64,000 nucleotides of DNA from Komagataeibacter rhaeticus (GTDB lineage Bacteria > Pseudomonadota > Alphaproteobacteria > Acetobacterales > Acetobacteraceae), in assembly GCF_003207855.1 (NCBI RefSeq), contig NZ_NKTZ01000005.1, positions 124,001 to 188,000 of the forward strand, in the 5' to 3' direction. Below, piece after piece: positions 19,399 through 32,390 of this stretch. Numbering within the stretch: position 1 is the stretch's first letter; every line of letters begins with the position of its first letter. The notes below the pieces were generated by a model that saw nothing but the letters and a program-made list of their open reading frames with translations, made no database searches and was not told where the DNA came from. The position numbers were made by a program, and so were the translations under genes.

Positions 19399-20676
19399 TT
19401 ATACAGCATTCCCCGTCCCGCCCCCAAACCGCGCGCCCGGCAGAACCGGCTGGGGGGGATGGTTCACAAAAACCGCATCCGCCATGCCACCCTGCGTGCA
19501 CACGCCCATATGGGGCACGGCCACAACCCGCCCCCCGTGCCACAGCGCGGGAAGCGTGCGCAGCACGCGCGCGGGCCAGACCGGCCGGCCACGCCCGGCA
19601 GGCCACCATGATGCCACGGCACCGGCCGCCCCCATGGCGCAATCCGGCGGCAGGCTGCCCGCACGCAGCACGAAACGCCGGTCCCATACGCATTCCGTCC
19701 GCGCGGGCATCCGTGGCGCCATGGCCGCTTCCTCACGCGCGACAAGCCACTGCCCGTCCCGCCATGGCATGATGGCAACGCCTGCCAGCGTCGCGGGTTG
19801 TGGGGCCTGTGCCAGTAAATTGATACGCGTGCGGTCGGGGGGATAGTCATGGCCGCCCACCACCCGGACCAGGCCGGACAGGATACGTGGCGGCGCAAGA
19901 CCCGCGGGCAGCACCACCCAGCCGCCAGGGTGAAAGCGGGCATGGCTGGCCAGCCAGCACGCATCCGCCCGGTCACGCTCCATGCGGGCCTGTCCCGCCT
20001 GCAGGGCCTGCGCCTTCAGTGCCGCATCCTGCCCCGCATCCTGTGCCAGAGCCTGCCGCGCCCGGGCCCGCCCGGTGCGCAGGTCGGCATTGGACGGGTC
20101 CTCCACCCATGCCAGACCCGCCGCGCGCACCGTGGCGTACAGGGCAGGCTTGGCAAAGGACAGCAGGGGCCGGACAAGCCGGACATCATGCATGGGGGTT
20201 ACCAGCGCCATGCCAGCCAGCCCGTCATCCCCGCTTGCGGCATGCTGGCGCATCATGACCGTTTCGGCCTGATCGCCCGCATGGTGCGCCACCAGCAGGT
20301 CCAGCGCCCCGATTTCGCGACAGGCAGAAGACAGCGCCGCATAGCGCATCCGCCGCGCACGCTCGGCCATGCGGGGGCCGCGTTCCAGCCCCTCCAGCAC
20401 CAGCAGGCGCGCGGACAGGCCAAGGGCGGACAGGCGGCCTATGGTCTGCTCCGCTTCCCGACGGGATTCGGCGCGCAGGCCATGATCAACCACAAGCCCG
20501 ACCACATCGGGCCGCCACTGCCGGGCCAGTACCGCCAGCGCCATGCTGTCCGCCCCGCCCGATACCGCAACCGCAACCGGCACGCCATGGCCCGGCCAGG
20601 GGCCAAGGGCCGCCATGACCGGGGCGAACTGCCTCAGCCCCAGCGGTTCAGCCGGGCCATGCGGCTGGCCGGGCAT
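19399..20676 (-). CDS. tilS: tRNA(Ile)-lysidine synthase
   Basis: The 425-residue protein has the PP-loop VAVSGGADSMAL (SGGADS at 39-44), LVVDHGLR, the HHAGDQAETV motif and VEDPSNAD, all TilS hallmarks. It makes lysidine at position 34 of tRNA-Ile(CAU), switching it from Met to Ile decoding. The C-terminal half is less conserved. Its ATG directly abuts the cpoB stop (no gap), so translation is coupled. Confidence 0.94.
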   Translation of the reverse strand: MPGQPHGPAEPLGLRQFAPVMAALGPWPGHGVPVAVAVSGGADSMALAVLARQWRPDVVGLVVDHGLRAESRREAEQTIGRLSALGLSARLLVLEGLERGPRMAERARRMRYAALSSACREIGALDLLVAHHAGDQAETVMMRQHAASGDDGLAGMALVTPMHDVRLVRPLLSFAKPALYATVRAAGLAWVEDPSNADLRTGRARARQALAQDAGQDAALKAQALQAGQARMERDRADACWLASHARFHPGGWVVLPAGLAPPRILSGLVRVVGGHDYPPDRTRINLLAQAPQPATLAGVAIMPWRDGQWLVAREEAAMAPRMPARTECVWDRRFVLRAGSLPPDCAMGAAGAVASWWPAGRGRPVWPARVLRTLPALWHGGRVVAVPHMGVCTQGGMADAVFVNHPPQPVLPGARFGGGTGNAV

Positions 20677-21432
20677 TCAGCTGCTGCACTTGGCGCGCTT
20701 GCGATAGACCTGTTCCGCCGACTTGATGCGCGGCGCGGGTTCGGGAAATTCACTGGCCAGCTTGTCCAGCGCCTGACAGGCCGATGCCCTGTCGTTCAAC
20801 GCCACCAGCGTTGCCGCAACCCCCAGCAGGGCGCTGGGCGCGCGCGCGCCGTGGGGGGCACGGTTATACGCATCGTAATAGGCAAGGGCCGACTGGCGGT
20901 ACTGCTTCTGCCCCGCCAGCGACTGGGCCAGCAGGTACTGCGCATCCACCTGCCTGGGTGACCTGGGACCGGAAAGCACCTGCTGCGCATCGGTCTGGGC
21001 GGCCGCATAATCCTGCTGCATCAGCGCGTCATTGCCAGCCTTGAGCAGATCATCCGCGCTGCGCTTCGCCGCGGGGGCAGCCGCTACGGGCGCGGCCGTG
21101 TCCGCTGCCACGGGTGCCGCAAGTCCCGCCCCACCCGTGCCGCCATGGCCATGCTGCATGGCGAAATTCATGTCCTCGATCTGCTTGCTCATGGCCGCGT
21201 TCTGCTGCTGGACCTGATTGGTCAGCTGGTCGATCTGGCCACGCATGTCGCGCGTTTCCTGCTCCAGCGTGTTGACCCGGTCCAGAAGCTGCAAGGTCAG
21301 GTTGCCGTTGTCACCGGCCCATGCCACGCCCGTACCGGCCAGCAGCGCCATACCCCCTGCCAGCATGCCCATCCTGCCCCACAGCCGGGAACGGGAAGCC
21401 ACTGAAAGGAAACCTGACATTACAGATCGCAT
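20677..21432 (-). CDS. cpoB: Cell division coordinator CpoB (YbgF), Tol-Pal associated
   Basis: The 251-residue periplasmic protein has a signal peptide ending GVAWA, a trimerising coiled coil (LQLLDRVNTLEQETRDMRGQ and following Gln-rich heptads), an Ala-rich linker, then TPR repeats (ADDLLKAGNDALMQQDY; AQYLLAQSLAGQKQYRQSAL). In E. coli it links outer-membrane constriction by Tol-Pal to peptidoglycan synthesis. It lies 111 bp after pal. ATG at 21432 has AAGGGG upstream; 21420 is an alternative. Confidence 0.93.
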   Translation of the reverse strand: MRSVMSGFLSVASRSRLWGRMGMLAGGMALLAGTGVAWAGDNGNLTLQLLDRVNTLEQETRDMRGQIDQLTNQVQQQNAAMSKQIEDMNFAMQHGHGGTGGAGLAAPVAADTAAPVAAAPAAKRSADDLLKAGNDALMQQDYAAAQTDAQQVLSGPRSPRQVDAQYLLAQSLAGQKQYRQSALAYYDAYNRAPHGARAPSALLGVAATLVALNDRASACQALDKLASEFPEPAPRIKSAEQVYRKRAKCSS

Positions 21433-21543
21433 GAACCAAACCCCTTCTGACAACTATGCATGCCTGCCTGAAACAAAACCGGCCGAGCGATAAGCGCCCG
21501 GCCGGTTCCATACTGCCACGCCAGAGAAAGCGGGAGCAGAGCG

Positions 21544-22014
21544 TTACTGTACCGCCGTGATGGCGTTACGGTTCTGGGCCCAGGAAGCCTCGTCGTCACC
21601 AACAGCGGTCGGACGGTCCTTGCCGTAGGAGATGGTGGTCATGCGCGAGGCATCGACACCCTTCGCCACCAGATAGTCGTGTGCGGCGTTCGCGCGGCGC
21701 TCACCCAGGGCGATGTTGTATTCTTCGGTGCCGCGATCATCGCAGTTACCGGCAATCTGCACATGCACCTGCGGGTACTTGGCCAGCCATGCGGCCTGCT
21801 TGTCGAGTTCCGCCTTCGCATCGCTGGACAGCGTGCTCTGGTTCAGCGCGAACAGCACGCGGTCACCCGCCGTCGCGACCAGATCAGCCTCGCTGCCCGG
21901 CGCCGGGCCGACCTGCTGCGTGGCTGCGCCCGTGTTCACGTTCTTGTCCGCGTGATCGGAACAGGCAGCGAGGAAAAGGGCCATGCCGGCCGCACCAAGA
22001 AGCTTCAGTTTCAT
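21544..22014 (-). CDS. pal: Peptidoglycan-associated lipoprotein Pal
   Basis: The 156-residue lipoprotein has a lipobox (MALFLAAC), a linker of about 40 residues and an OmpA-like domain with the peptidoglycan-binding segment NCDDRGTEEYNIALGERRA and a terminal ISYGKDRP. It anchors the outer membrane to the wall and binds TolB. A 248-bp gap separates it from tolB, long enough for its own promoter. Confidence 0.96.
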   Translation of the reverse strand: MKLKLLGAAGMALFLAACSDHADKNVNTGAATQQVGPAPGSEADLVATAGDRVLFALNQSTLSSDAKAELDKQAAWLAKYPQVHVQIAGNCDDRGTEEYNIALGERRANAAHDYLVAKGVDASRMTTISYGKDRPTAVGDDEASWAQNRNAITAVQ

Positions 22015-22262
22015 TACTTTTGATCCTGGATCGGTTTCTTTGTTCGAAACCAGTTGTTGAATTTCCGGATTTAAATATGGAACGGTCCCGAGTCTCGTTG
22101 CGCCCTGCCAAACAAACTGTAAAACAGAAACTCGCGATCGCTGGAAACCGGCATCAGCATAGACGGGAAACCGCGCCTTCGTCAATGTTGGACAAACACA
22201 TACCGGCCACCCGCCCAAGGCGGGGATCACGATCCGTTATTTGTCCAACACATTGATATTTA

Positions 22263-23633
22263 TTATTTATTTAGCGGCGACCATGTGGGGTCGGACGCGC
22301 TGCCCGCCGGAAGCGCGCGTTCATGGAAGCCGGTAATGTCGATTGTGCTGATACCTGTTGCAAATCCGGCACCACCACTGCCCGCCGCGCTCTGCCGGCA
22401 GAAGGCCAGGACACGGCCATTGGGGCAGAAAGCCGGGCTTTCCACGGTAAAGCCCTGGGTCAGAATCCGCTCCCCCGTGCCATCAGGCGCCATTACACCA
22501 AGTGAAAAACTGCCATTGGCAATACGCGAGAACGCGATCAGATCGCCACGCGGCGACCAGACGGGCGAACCATACTGGCCGTGACCATAGGAAATGCGCT
22601 TCGCATCCCCGCCCGATGCACTCATGATATAAAGCTGCGGGGAACCGCCGCGGTCGGAGTTGAACACGATCTGTGACCCGTCGGGACTGAACGAGGGACT
22701 GGTGTCAATCGCGCCAGAGGCGGTCAGCTGCCGCCGCGACATATTGGCAAGGTCCACCAGATAGATATCGGACCCGCCGCCACGCGTGACCGACAGGATG
22801 ACGGAGCGGCCATCGGGCGCGAAGCGGGGTGCGAATGAAATACCGGAGAAGTCACCAAGCAGGCGCTGCTGCCCGGTATTGAGGTTGAACAGGTAAACGC
22901 GCGGCCTGTAGTTGGCGTATGACATGAACGCCAGCTCACTATTGGCCGGATTGAAGCGCGGCGTCAGGGTCAGCCACTGGCCGCTGGTCAGGTAACGGCT
23001 GTCGGCGCCATCCTGATCCATGATGGCCAGCCGCGTGGTCTGGTGCGCACGCGGGCCGGAACGCGCGATATAGGCGATGCGGGTGTTGAAATAGCCCTGC
23101 TCGCCCAGCATGCGGTTATAGATCACATCAGCAATCACATGCGCGATGCGACGCCAGTCCTGGGCTGCGGCGGTATAGGCCGTGCCCTGGATCTGCTTGC
23201 CCACCAGCACATCCCACAGGCGGAACTCCACCCGCAGGGAGCTGCCCTGCTCCACGACCTTGCCAGTCACGGCGGCACGCGCGCCCATGGATTTATAGGA
23301 TGCAAAATCCGGCGTGCCCTGCGGCATGCTGGCGCTGATGGGGCGGAACAGCCCGCAATTGCCAAGATCGGCCGAAATCACATCGGTAACCTGCTGGGCC
23401 ACCCCACTGCCAAGCGAGGGCAGGACAATGGGAATCGGCGCCGTACGGGCCTGGTCCACCGTAATCTCGGCCTCCCCCGCGGCCTGCGCGTGGGCCGCAC
23501 CCGCCGTGAACAGGGGCGTGGCCATAAGCCCCCCCGCCACACCCGCGCCCATGAAACCACGCCGGCTGAATGCGGCTGCCAGCCGGGCTGCATCCTCATC
23601 GGGGATCAGTGGCTTTACGCTTCTTGACGTCAT
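22263..23633 (-). CDS. tolB: Tol-Pal beta-propeller protein TolB, with a Tat-type signal
   Basis: The 456-residue protein has an N-terminal TolB domain (about 50-190) and repeated propeller blades with the PD40 pattern ([40 protein letters not shown]). Its long leader carries [13 protein letters not shown], a twin-arginine motif, and ends GAAHAQA. TolB is usually Sec-exported, so Tat export is unusual. It binds Pal and TolA in the periplasm. Confidence 0.95.
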   Translation of the reverse strand: MTSRSVKPLIPDEDAARLAAAFSRRGFMGAGVAGGLMATPLFTAGAAHAQAAGEAEITVDQARTAPIPIVLPSLGSGVAQQVTDVISADLGNCGLFRPISASMPQGTPDFASYKSMGARAAVTGKVVEQGSSLRVEFRLWDVLVGKQIQGTAYTAAAQDWRRIAHVIADVIYNRMLGEQGYFNTRIAYIARSGPRAHQTTRLAIMDQDGADSRYLTSGQWLTLTPRFNPANSELAFMSYANYRPRVYLFNLNTGQQRLLGDFSGISFAPRFAPDGRSVILSVTRGGGSDIYLVDLANMSRRQLTASGAIDTSPSFSPDGSQIVFNSDRGGSPQLYIMSASGGDAKRISYGHGQYGSPVWSPRGDLIAFSRIANGSFSLGVMAPDGTGERILTQGFTVESPAFCPNGRVLAFCRQSAAGSGGAGFATGISTIDITGFHERALPAGSASDPTWSPLNK

Positions 23634-23663
23634 CTTCCTCTCCTCGCCTTCGTCCGCTGCATG

Positions 23664-24656
23664 TCAGGGACGGAATACGAATTTCAGTTGTCTGGTCTGG
23701 CCCAGCAGGTTCTGCGGAATCGGCAGCTTGGCACAGGTGGGGCTGAGCACCGCATCACGCGCGCGTTCCGCCAGGGCGCGGTATGACGGGTCCGATGCCA
23801 TCTGGGCCTGTGTCTGCGGTGCGAATTCCACCAGCCGCGCCGTGCCGGTCTCATCCACGGTCACGACCAGATGCGCCACGAACTGGGCATAGTTACGCGC
23901 GGCCGTATCCTCCGAATAACAGCGGCGCACGGCACTGCCGATCGCCTTCTGCTCGGTAGAGGTCAGGGCACTGGTAATATCCCCATCCGGCGTGCCCCCC
24001 CCATCGGGCGCGCCACCCTGCAGCGGGTTGGCGCGGGCCTTGGGCGGGTGGGTCTGCTTCTGGTCCGCGCGGAAGGAATCAAGCGTTGCCAGCAGGGAAT
24101 GCGTGTCCGGCACATGCTTCTTCGCCTCGTTGGGCTGGGTCGTGCGTGACTGTTCCTGCACCTTTGGCGCCGCTGTCGGGTCCGGCTGGGCGGATGGGGG
24201 CACGGGCGCATGCGCCTGCGCGGGCGCGGCCTTGGCTGGCGTGGGCGGCAGCCTGACCGCATCGGGCGAAGGCTGCTGCTCACGCGGCGGGGTCGGTGCG
24301 TCGGGCACGGGCCTTGGCGCCTGCTGCGGTGGCGGCATGGGCGGCGGCGGAGGCGGCGGGGGGGCCGCTTCCTCATTCGGTGCCTTTTCGGGCGGTGTCG
24401 GCGCGGGGGGCGCTTCCTGCCTGACCGGTGCCGGGGCCGGTGCGGGCTTGGGGGCCGGTTTATCGCCCTTGTGCGGGGTGGACGTGCCGGTATCGGCGGC
24501 GAATTCCATCTCGATCGTGGGCGGCGGTGGCGGTTCGGGGGGAACCGGCACCGGCAGCCTGAGCAGAACGGTCAGCAGCAGGGCCACATGCAGCCCGCCC
24601 GAAACCAGGACGGAACGCCGCATGAGGATGCGTTCAGAGCGACGCGGTGGCACCAC
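23664..24656 (-). CDS. tolA: TolA-like energy-transducing protein (Pro-rich linker)
   Basis: The 330-residue protein has one N-terminal membrane helix (VSGGLHVALLLTVLLRLPV), a very Pro/Ala-rich middle (about 40-180, with PPPPPPP runs) and a C-terminal TonB/TolA-like domain with two Cys (RRCYSED, PTCAKLP). Its position between tolR and tolB fixes the role: it spans the periplasm and couples TolQR energy to TolB/Pal. E. coli TolA instead uses a long Ala/Lys helix. Start is GTG 24656 with GGGAG upstream; ATG 24623 is possible. Confidence 0.9.
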   Translation of the reverse strand: MVPPRRSERILMRRSVLVSGGLHVALLLTVLLRLPVPVPPEPPPPPTIEMEFAADTGTSTPHKGDKPAPKPAPAPAPVRQEAPPAPTPPEKAPNEEAAPPPPPPPPMPPPQQAPRPVPDAPTPPREQQPSPDAVRLPPTPAKAAPAQAHAPVPPSAQPDPTAAPKVQEQSRTTQPNEAKKHVPDTHSLLATLDSFRADQKQTHPPKARANPLQGGAPDGGGTPDGDITSALTSTEQKAIGSAVRRCYSEDTAARNYAQFVAHLVVTVDETGTARLVEFAPQTQAQMASDPSYRALAERARDAVLSPTCAKLPIPQNLLGQTRQLKFVFRP

Positions 24657-24686
24657 GGTCAGACGGCTCCCGATATCCGGTTCAGG

Positions 24687-25124
24687 TCAGTGGCCGCCGC
24701 CGGGCGGCTGCTGGGCAAGAAGGGCCACATGCGTGAATCCGCCCGCCGTGATCTGGCCCATGATCTGCATCACCCGGCCATAATCGATGTGCGAATCACC
24801 ACGCACGAAAATACGGTGCTCACGGTCGTTCTGGGACGCGGCCTTCAGCTGGTCCACCAGCTGGTCCTGGGAGACGGGATCATCCCCCAGGTACAGGTCG
24901 CCATTGGACCGGATCGAGACGGTAATGGGCTTGGTGTCGGTATTGACCGGCGCCGCATCCGTCTTGGGCAGGTCCACGTTCACGCCGCTTGTCATCATCG
25001 GTGCCGTCACCATGAAAATGATGAGCAGCACCAGCATCACGTCAACCAGCGGCGTGACGTTGATATCCGCCATGGGCCGCCGCTTGCGCCGCCGCCCACG
25101 CAGGTCGCCCAGGCTTGCCCCCAT
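24687..25124 (-). CDS. tolR: TolR (ExbD family) proton-channel subunit
   Basis: The 145-residue protein has a basic cytosolic start (RGRRRKRRP), the conserved ADINVTPLVDVMLVLLIIFMV helix with the functional Asp, and a periplasmic domain ending with a Gly/His tail. With TolQ it forms the proton-driven motor. Its start lies two bases after the tolQ stop. Confidence 0.95.
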   Translation of the reverse strand: MGASLGDLRGRRRKRRPMADINVTPLVDVMLVLLIIFMVTAPMMTSGVNVDLPKTDAAPVNTDTKPITVSIRSNGDLYLGDDPVSQDQLVDQLKAASQNDREHRIFVRGDSHIDYGRVMQIMGQITAGGFTHVALLAQQPPGGGH

Positions 25125-25126
25125 GC

Positions 25127-25846
25127 TTACGCCCCCCTCTCTTCGGACTGACGCGACAGGATGGCGGCGAATTCGGTACCGAAGGCATCCAGCCGGTCCT
25201 CGAACACGCTCATGCTGTTGCTGATCACGTTATAGGCGATCACGGCCGGAATGGCCGTGACCAGGCCAATGGCGGTTGCGAACAGCGCTTCCGAAATACC
25301 GGGGGCCACGACCGAGAGGTTGGTGTTGTGCATGGCCGCGATCGAGCCAAAGGCATGCATGATGCCCCACACCGTGCCGAACAGGCCGATAAACGGCGCC
25401 ACCGGCCCGATGGTGGCCAGGAAGATGATCCAGCGGTTCAGCCGGTCCATCTCCCGCGTTATGGTGATGGCCATGGCGCGGTTGACGCGGTCCTGCACGC
25501 CGCCATGCACCAGGTCGATGCCGGATATGCGCGACGACCGCCGCCATTCCCCCATGGCCGCGCCGAAAACCGCCGCCATGGGGTGGACGGGCTTCGCGCC
25601 ATCGGATTCGTACAGATCCTCCAGGCTGCCGCCAGCCCAGAACCGTTCCTCGAAATCATTGGCCTGCCGGTTGACCCGGCGGACGGTCGTGAATTTGTCG
25701 AAAATGATTGCCCAGACAATCACACTGCAGCTTACCAGGCCGATCATTACCAGCTTCACGACAATGGATGCGTGCATGAACAATGCCCACATCGACAGAT
25801 CGCCTGCTGCAGCCCCCAGATTCGCCGCACTAACCGCTTGGTCCAA
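25127..25846 (-). CDS. tolQ: TolQ (ExbB family) proton-channel subunit, TTG start
   Basis: The 239-residue protein has three membrane helices: IVVKLVMIGLVSCSVIVWAII near 30-50, the LATIGPVAPFIGLFGTVWGI block, and ALFATAIGLVTAIPAVIAYN. These are TolQ/ExbB signatures. It begins with TTG, which is preceded by a perfect AGGAGG five bases upstream; the next ATG would delete residues before helix 1. It is separated from ybgC by 147 bp. Confidence 0.95.
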   Translation of the reverse strand: MDQAVSAANLGAAAGDLSMWALFMHASIVVKLVMIGLVSCSVIVWAIIFDKFTTVRRVNRQANDFEERFWAGGSLEDLYESDGAKPVHPMAAVFGAAMGEWRRSSRISGIDLVHGGVQDRVNRAMAITITREMDRLNRWIIFLATIGPVAPFIGLFGTVWGIMHAFGSIAAMHNTNLSVVAPGISEALFATAIGLVTAIPAVIAYNVISNSMSVFEDRLDAFGTEFAAILSRQSEERGA

Positions 25847-25851
25847 ATATG

Positions 25852-25857
25852 CCTCCT
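25852..25857 (-). promoter_or_regulatory. Ribosome binding site fixing the TTG start of tolQ
   Basis: AGGAGG is spaced five bases (CATAT) from the TTG at 25846, an ideal Shine-Dalgarno placement. It supports TTG over the ATG 18 codons downstream. Confidence 0.8.
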
Positions 25858-25993
25858 GCCCACCTTGACCGTTCGCACAAACACGAAGATTGCCCGTTTA
25901 GCAAGTCACGGCCAACCCGCTTTCCGCACAGCCTTGCATCACGGTCAACCCATGACACGAAAAGACCATGCTCAATGCATGACTTGATGGTGT

Positions 25994-26422
25994 TCAGGCG
26001 ACCAGTGCGCGCAGCAGATCACGCCAAGGCGGCGGAAATCGGGCAGCGCGCCCGTCTGCCGCCCGCACGCAGGCCAGACGGACATCAAGCGTGCCGCAAC
26101 CCGGCCCCCCTTCGTTCCCGACGCGGTGGAAGTCCTGCCACAGCCGGCAGCTTGCCGCCCCCAGTTCGGTCAGGCGAGTCGTGATGCGCACCACATCATC
26201 AAGCCGCAGCGGCGCGCGGTAATCGATGGCGGCATGGCGGACCACGAAGGCCAGCCCGTATTCACCCAGCAGATCGGACGCCGAACGCCCCTGCGCGCGG
26301 ATGGCCTCGGTCCGGGCGCGTTCCGCCAGGCCAAGGTAGCGGGCGTGATAGACCACGCCACCCGCGTCCGTATCCTCGTAGTAGATACGGAAGTCGATCT
26401 TATGTTCCACCATCGATTCCAT
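25994..26422 (-). CDS. ybgC: Acyl-CoA thioesterase YbgC, Tol-Pal associated
   Basis: The 142-residue hot-dog protein shows [19 protein letters not shown], the 4-hydroxybenzoyl-CoA thioesterase-type active-site segment with the catalytic Asp. YbgC hydrolyses acyl-CoA esters and is nearly always the first gene of tol-pal operons. Its start overlaps the end of ruvB, so the ruv and tol groups are joined. Confidence 0.93.
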   Translation of the reverse strand: MESMVEHKIDFRIYYEDTDAGGVVYHARYLGLAERARTEAIRAQGRSASDLLGEYGLAFVVRHAAIDYRAPLRLDDVVRITTRLTELGAASCRLWQDFHRVGNEGGPGCGTLDVRLACVRAADGRAARFPPPWRDLLRALVA

Positions 26423-27461
26423 CCCCCAGCAGGTCACCCTGTCCGGGCGTGCGGGCGGGCGGCTGCAGGCCCAGATGCCGCCAGCCCCGCTCACCCAGCA
26501 TGCGCCCGCGGCTTGTCCGCAGCACAAGCCCTTCCTGTATCAGGTAAGGCTCGATCACGTCCTCCAGCGTATCACGGGCCTCGGCCAGGGCCGCGGCCAG
26601 TGTCTCCACCCCCACCGGGCCACCATGATGATATTCGGCAATGCGGCGCAGGTAACGGCGGTCCATGCCGTCCAGCCCCATCGAATCAACTTCCAGGCGC
26701 GACAGGGCGGCATCGGCCAGCGCCCGGTCCACGGGTCCCCGCCCGGCCCGTGCCACGGCGGCAAAGTCACGTACCCGGCGCAGGAGCCTGCCCGCGATAC
26801 GCGGCGTCCCGCGGGAGCGGCGGGCAATTTCCTCCGCCCCTTCCGGTGTCAGGTCGAATTCCAGCTTGCGCGCGCCCCGTGTCACGATCTGGCACAGTTC
26901 CTCGGGCGTGTAGAACACCAGCCGCAGCGGGATGCCGAAACGGTCCCGCAGGGGGGTGGCCAGCAGGCCGGCGCGCGTGGTGGCCGCCACCAGCGTGAAG
27001 GGGGCAAGGTCGATCCGCACGGAGCGCGCGGCCGGTCCCTCGCCAATGATCAGGTCAAGCTGGAAATCCTCCATCGCCGGATAGAGCACTTCCTCGATGG
27101 CGGGATGCAGGCGGTGGATCTCGTCGATGAACAGCACGTCGCGCGGCTGGAGGTTGGTCAGGATCGCCGCCAGATCCCCCGCGCGCTGGATGACCGGGCC
27201 GGATGTGGCGCGAAACCCCACACCCAGTTCACGCGCCACGATCTGGGCCAGCGTGGTCTTGCCCAGTCCCGGCGGGCCGTGCAGCAGCACATGGTCCAGC
27301 GCATCACCGCGCTGGCGAGCGGCGGCGATGAAGATGGCAAGGTTTTCACGGCTGGCCTTCTGGCCGGTAAAATCATCCAGCGTCTGGGGGCGCAGCGTGC
27401 CTTCGCCGCCATCTTCCTCGCCCCGGCGGGCGTCGATCTCGCGCTCCGGCCGGTCGCTCAT
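26400..27461 (-). CDS. ruvB: Holliday junction branch-migration helicase RuvB
   Basis: The 353-residue AAA+ protein has [11 protein letters not shown], Walker [16 protein letters not shown], Walker [13 protein letters not shown], the [17 protein letters not shown] sensor region and a C-terminal winged helix. It drives branch migration as a hexamer with RuvA. It overlaps ruvA by four bases. Confidence 0.97.
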   Translation of the reverse strand: MSDRPEREIDARRGEEDGGEGTLRPQTLDDFTGQKASRENLAIFIAAARQRGDALDHVLLHGPPGLGKTTLAQIVARELGVGFRATSGPVIQRAGDLAAILTNLQPRDVLFIDEIHRLHPAIEEVLYPAMEDFQLDLIIGEGPAARSVRIDLAPFTLVAATTRAGLLATPLRDRFGIPLRLVFYTPEELCQIVTRGARKLEFDLTPEGAEEIARRSRGTPRIAGRLLRRVRDFAAVARAGRGPVDRALADAALSRLEVDSMGLDGMDRRYLRRIAEYHHGGPVGVETLAAALAEARDTLEDVIEPYLIQEGLVLRTSRGRMLGERGWRHLGLQPPARTPGQGDLLGDGIDGGT

Positions 27462-28081
27462 CGGGCCAGTTCCTTCAGCGCGTCACGGATCACGATATCA
27501 AGGTCCACCTGGCCTTCATGCCGTTCGATCACCCGTTCCACCACCGGCTGCGCCTCCCCACGCCTGAAGCCAAGGCCGGACAGCGCCAGGACCGCATCCG
27601 CCGCAACGCTGTGCGCGGTGGGCCGCGTGATGGTAACACCCGGCACCCCGCCCCCGGTGGCGACCATGCCGGTGGGCATGCCCTCGCACTTGTCGCGCAG
27701 TTCGGTCACGATGCGCTGGGCCAGCCGGGCACCCACACCGCCTGCGCGGGTGAGCATGGTCCTGTCACCTGATCCGATCGCCATCATGAGTTCGGACGGC
27801 GGCAGGACCGACAGGATGGCCAGCGCCACCTTGGCCCCCACCCCCTGCACCGTGGTCAGCAGCCGGAACCATGCGCGTTCGGAGGCCTCGGCAAAGCCAT
27901 ACAGCAGGATCGCGTCCTCCCGCACCACGGTCTCCACCAGCACCAGCGCCAGTTCCGGCGGCTGGGGCAGCACCGCCAGCGTGCGGCTGGATGCCTGCAC
28001 CAGATAGCCGACACCGCCTACGTCAATCACGCAGCGATCGGCCTCCACCTGCGCCAGCAGGCCACGCAGCTGCGCGATCAT
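27458..28081 (-). CDS. ruvA: Holliday junction DNA-binding protein RuvA
   Basis: The 207-residue protein has an N-terminal OB fold ([20 protein letters not shown]), two helix-hairpin-helix motifs ([30 protein letters not shown]) and a C-terminal RuvB-binding domain ([14 protein letters not shown]). It overlaps ruvC and ruvB by four bases each. Confidence 0.96.
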   Translation of the reverse strand: MIAQLRGLLAQVEADRCVIDVGGVGYLVQASSRTLAVLPQPPELALVLVETVVREDAILLYGFAEASERAWFRLLTTVQGVGAKVALAILSVLPPSELMMAIGSGDRTMLTRAGGVGARLAQRIVTELRDKCEGMPTGMVATGGGVPGVTITRPTAHSVAADAVLALSGLGFRRGEAQPVVERVIERHEGQVDLDIVIRDALKELAR

Positions 28082-28584
28082 GCCATCCTCGTGGCGCGGG
28101 CAATCTGGGCCGCACTGGTGCGGTGATGGGCATGGCAGATCGCCACGGCCAGCGCATCCGCCGCATCCGCGCGTTTGAGCAGGGCAGTGGGCAGGATACG
28201 GCGTACCATCATGCTGACCTGTTCCTTGGTTGCGGCCCCGGTGCCCACAACCGCGCGCTTGACCGTTTTCGCCCCGTATTCGGCCACGGGAATATCCAGC
28301 AGCATCGGCACCAGCAGCCCCACGCCACGGGCATAGCCCAGCTTCAGCGTAGCAGACCCGTTGCGGTTGACGTAGGTTTCCTCCACCGCCGCTTCATCGG
28401 GGGCAAAGCTGCGGGCCAGTTCCAGCAGGGCATCATGCAGGTGGCGCAGCCGCTCCGGCACACCCAGTGCCGAGTCGGTGGCGATCACCCCATCGGCCAC
28501 ATGGGTCAGCCGGTTGCCCTGCGCCGTGATCACCCCCCAGCCGGTAAAACGCAGGCCGGGGTCGATGCCCAGGATACGGACCAC
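28078..28584 (-). CDS. ruvC: Holliday junction resolvase RuvC
   Basis: The 168-residue endonuclease keeps the acidic catalytic set: Asp in ILGIDPGLRFTGWG, Glu in AAVEETYVNRN and Asp in ADAADALAVAICHAH. It cleaves Holliday junctions bound by RuvAB. It starts eight bases after the yebC stop. Confidence 0.97.
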   Translation of the reverse strand: MVRILGIDPGLRFTGWGVITAQGNRLTHVADGVIATDSALGVPERLRHLHDALLELARSFAPDEAAVEETYVNRNGSATLKLGYARGVGLLVPMLLDIPVAEYGAKTVKRAVVGTGAATKEQVSMMVRRILPTALLKRADAADALAVAICHAHHRTSAAQIARATRMA

Positions 28585-28592
28585 AGGCCCGC

Positions 28593-29342
28593 TCAGGCCG
28601 AAAGCTTTTCGGCCACGTCGTCCGGCAGGTCGAAATTGGCGTACACGGCCTGCACGTCGTCATGGTCCTCCAGCGTGTCGATCAGCTTGAACACGCTGCG
28701 CGCCTTGTCCTCGTCCAGTTCCACCGTGTTGCCCGGCCGCCAGTCCAGCTTGGCCGAAGCGGGTTCGCCAAAGCGGGTTTCCAGCGCGTCGCGCACGGCA
28801 AAGAACGATTCGACCGGGCAGGTCACCTCGTGCATGCCGTCCACGGTCTCGACATTCTCGGCCCCGGCCTCAAGCCCCGCCTCGATCAGGTCGTCCTCGC
28901 TCGCCGCATCCAGCGGATAGGTGATCACGCCCAGACGGGTGAACATGAAGGAGACCGAGTTTGTCTCCCCCAGCGAGCCGCCATGCTTGGAGAACGCGGC
29001 ACGCACGTCGGATGCCGTGCGGTTGCGGTTGTCGGTCAGCCCCTCCACGATCACGGCCACGCCGGCGGGGCCGTAGCCTTCGTACCGGACTTCCATGTAG
29101 TCGTCACCGCCACCGGCACCCGATGCCTTCTTGATCGCGCGCTCGACCGTATCCTTGGGCATGTTGACTTCACGCGCGGCCGAAATGGCCGCGCGCAGGC
29201 GCGGGTTCATGGCCGGGTCCGGCATGCCTTCGCGCGCGGCCACGGTAATTTCACGAATGACCTTGGCAAACTGCTTGGCCCGCTTGGCGTCCTGCGCGCC
29301 CTTGCGGTGCATGATGTTCTTGAACTGGGAATGACCCGCCAT
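28593..29342 (-). CDS. yebC: YebC/PmpR family protein
   Basis: The 249-residue protein begins [21 protein letters not shown] and includes [16 protein letters not shown] and [14 protein letters not shown], which are family signatures. YebC proteins bind DNA or ribosomes; some are transcription regulators and some help translation of Pro-rich stretches. That second role would be relevant to the Pro-rich TolA linker in the same gene block, but this is inference. Confidence 0.96.
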   Translation of the reverse strand: MAGHSQFKNIMHRKGAQDAKRAKQFAKVIREITVAAREGMPDPAMNPRLRAAISAAREVNMPKDTVERAIKKASGAGGGDDYMEVRYEGYGPAGVAVIVEGLTDNRNRTASDVRAAFSKHGGSLGETNSVSFMFTRLGVITYPLDAASEDDLIEAGLEAGAENVETVDGMHEVTCPVESFFAVRDALETRFGEPASAKLDWRPGNTVELDEDKARSVFKLIDTLEDHDDVQAVYANFDLPDDVAEKLSA

Positions 29343-29402
29343 CGTTCGTCCCTGAATCCTGTCTTGTTTCTTGTTCCTGCCTGTCCGCCATGGGCGGTCC
29401 GG

Positions 29403-32144
<2,742 letters not shown>

Positions 32145-32390
32145 GAAGACCTTCCCGGAATGACAGTCCCGCCCGCCCGCGACGGACCGGCGGGCGCGGA
32201 GGCAGGCTTGGCGGATAAAATTCTCGCGCGGAACCATGAGATAGGACCCACGCCGCCACGGGTCAACCGATGGACAGCAGGGCCACGAAAGAAGCGGGGG
32301 AAGCCGCCATCTGACATCCGGGCCTTGCAGGCCGGGCCACCCTTCGCCATGATGCCCGCCGAACGCGTTCATAACTAGGGTTTTTTGCAC

